NCBI RefSeq assembly: GCF_900009265.2
Contig: NZ_LR735009.1
Location: 260,272-324,271 of the forward strand
From: Planktothrix paucivesiculata PCC 9631
GTDB lineage: Bacteria > Cyanobacteriota > Cyanobacteriia > Cyanobacteriales > Microcoleaceae
Length of the DNA: 64,000 nt
Direction of reading: 5' to 3'
A program made the translations under genes and the position numbers. Under the pieces are notes generated by a model. It was given only the letters and a program-made list of their open reading frames with translations. It was not told where the DNA came from and made no database searches. This document shows positions 63,555 to 64,000 of this stretch, one piece after another; position 1 is the stretch's first letter, and every line of letters begins with the position of its first letter.

Positions 63555-63577
63555 TCCTCGTCGCTTTAGCGCGAGGA
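63555..63577 (+). repeat. Right-end hairpin of the IS605-type element
   Basis: TCCTCG-T-CGC-TTTA-GCG-CGAGGA: nine pairs with one unpaired T, immediately after the tnpB stop. It resembles the left hairpin at 62172-62194. Confidence 0.75.
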
Positions 63578-63584
63578 GTGTCAA

Positions 63585-63707
63585 AACTCTTGCAAACTGC
63601 CCCTAGACAGCACCCTTGAAAATCAGTTCCCACTTGATAATCTTGAGTCTCTCGTCCCGGCTCTCCATCGGGCGACGGCTCAGGTTTATCGTCAATATCG
63701 GCTTTAA
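63585..63707 (+). pseudogene. Orphan 3' coding fragment after the IS605-type element
   Basis: Frame starting at 63585 is open to a TAA at 63705-63707 and reads 'LPLDSTLENQFPLDNLESLV' and 'PALHRATAQVYRQYRL'. Amino-acid composition and lack of a start codon suggest the tail of a gene whose front was separated by the element. Unidentified. Confidence 0.3.
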
Positions 63708-63874
63708 TAAGAATTGAATTGATAATATTCCAGATTTAACTCTACTTTTTGCAGCTAAACAATTAATTAAAATTTATAAACAATTTTAACCTGGACTGAC
63801 AACTTGTTCTGGGGTAGCTTAGACTAAAGAGATACATACCCTAAATACCCATCTTCAGGATATAAGTAGTGACG

Positions 63875-64000
63875 ATGATCACAACCCAATTCGATCCGAT
63901 TCTCTCAATTCCTCTTGTTATCTTATCTATTCCAATTTTAATTGAAATCCTTGTACCAGAGGTTTTTAAAATTCTATTTAATGGGTCTGGTTTTATTCCC
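63875..64000 (+). CDS. Start of a membrane protein, cut by the window end
   Basis: 42 codons from the ATG at 63875 run open to the last base; a GTG two codons upstream is also in frame. 'PILSIPLVILSIPILIEILV' is hydrophobic, a probable membrane helix, followed by 'PEVFKILFNGSGFIP'. No family can be named from this piece. Confidence 0.45.
   Translation, partial: MITTQFDPILSIPLVILSIPILIEILVPEVFKILFNGSGFIP

Larger units (their letters stand above)
62172..63577 (+). mobile_element. IS200/IS605-type element carrying only tnpB
   Basis: A tnpB gene lies between two similar hairpins: GCCTCG...CGAGGC at 62172-62194 and TCCTCG...CGAGGA at 63555-63577, both with 'ctttag' in the loop. IS200/605 ends are recognised as such hairpins. 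No tnpA is present, so it must be moved in trans if at all. The exact cleavage points lie a few bases beyond the hairpins and cannot be set by eye. Confidence 0.75.
63552..63874. other. Gap after tnpB
   Basis: 323 bases: the right-end hairpin, the orphan fragment at 63585-63707, then AT-rich sequence that should hold the promoter of the last gene. Confidence 0.5.

Overview
The window reads as chromosome of a filamentous, Planktothrix/Oscillatoria-like cyanobacterium (inference). The grounds are frequent HIP1 octamers (GCGATCGC), a chlB gene for dark chlorophyll synthesis, a cytochrome c6 gene, cyanoexosortase B, DUF928/DUF1822/DUF29 and CHAT/CHASE2 proteins, and long dispersed repeats such as runs of 'ccctgttccctgttccc' and 'gaattacgaattac'. 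No rRNA, tRNA, CRISPR array or prophage was seen.

Layout. 1-2.7 kb: a class I aminotransferase and a repeat-bearing gap. 2-9.4 kb: a minus-strand run of sigma-like factor, DUF1822, CHAT-CHASE2 and DUF928, divergent from a TPR-CHAT protein. 9.5-14 kb: M1 aminopeptidase and the principal sigma factor. 14.2-20.7 kb: a hicB with a truncated hicA, then a minus-strand ubiquitin-like conjugation locus: E1, 84-residue ubiquitin-like modifier, E2, JAMM isopeptidase, a membrane TPR/zinc protein and a PIN-like protein. 21-25.4 kb: a small acidic ORF and an Mrp-type antiporter operon (C-D-E-F-G-A'-B). 25.7-27 kb: two conserved small proteins and the SRP RNA gene. 27-34 kb: exopolysaccharide export genes (Wzc-like, Wza-like), cyanoexosortase B with its partner, and a DegT aminotransferase. 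34.3-37 kb: cysH and chlB. 37-40 kb: three tandem DUF29 genes followed by an intact IS630 element. 40-46 kb: a branched-chain-type binding lipoprotein, a possible O-fucosyltransferase, cytochrome c6, hrcA, DUF1622 and a possible papain-like peptidase. 45.7-50.3 kb: a glycerophosphodiesterase, a hydrolase, recQ, a higBA pair and cobO. 50.4-59.3 kb: housekeeping genes (aat, rpsN, nth, rseP, gcvT), a RimK ligase with its aspartic-protease partner, and an M3 oligopeptidase. 59.4-64 kb: a MITE-like element, a repeat-bearing membrane protein, a tnpB-only IS605-type element lying between coding remnants, and a gene running off the end.

The most interesting region is 14.6-20.7 kb. Four genes supply every chemical step of ubiquitin-like conjugation and removal, with tight or overlapping junctions. 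Two further genes downstream on the same strand encode a membrane TPR protein with a zinc knuckle and a PIN-like protein. A short I-x-W-x-D-[IV] motif occurs in the E2 tail, twice in the PIN-like tail, and in the TPR protein linker. I infer these proteins share a binding partner. The E1/E2/Ubl/JAMM core belongs to a class of bacterial operons already known; the motif and the TPR/PIN-like additions are what I could not place.

All functions are assigned by reading motifs, without database searches.
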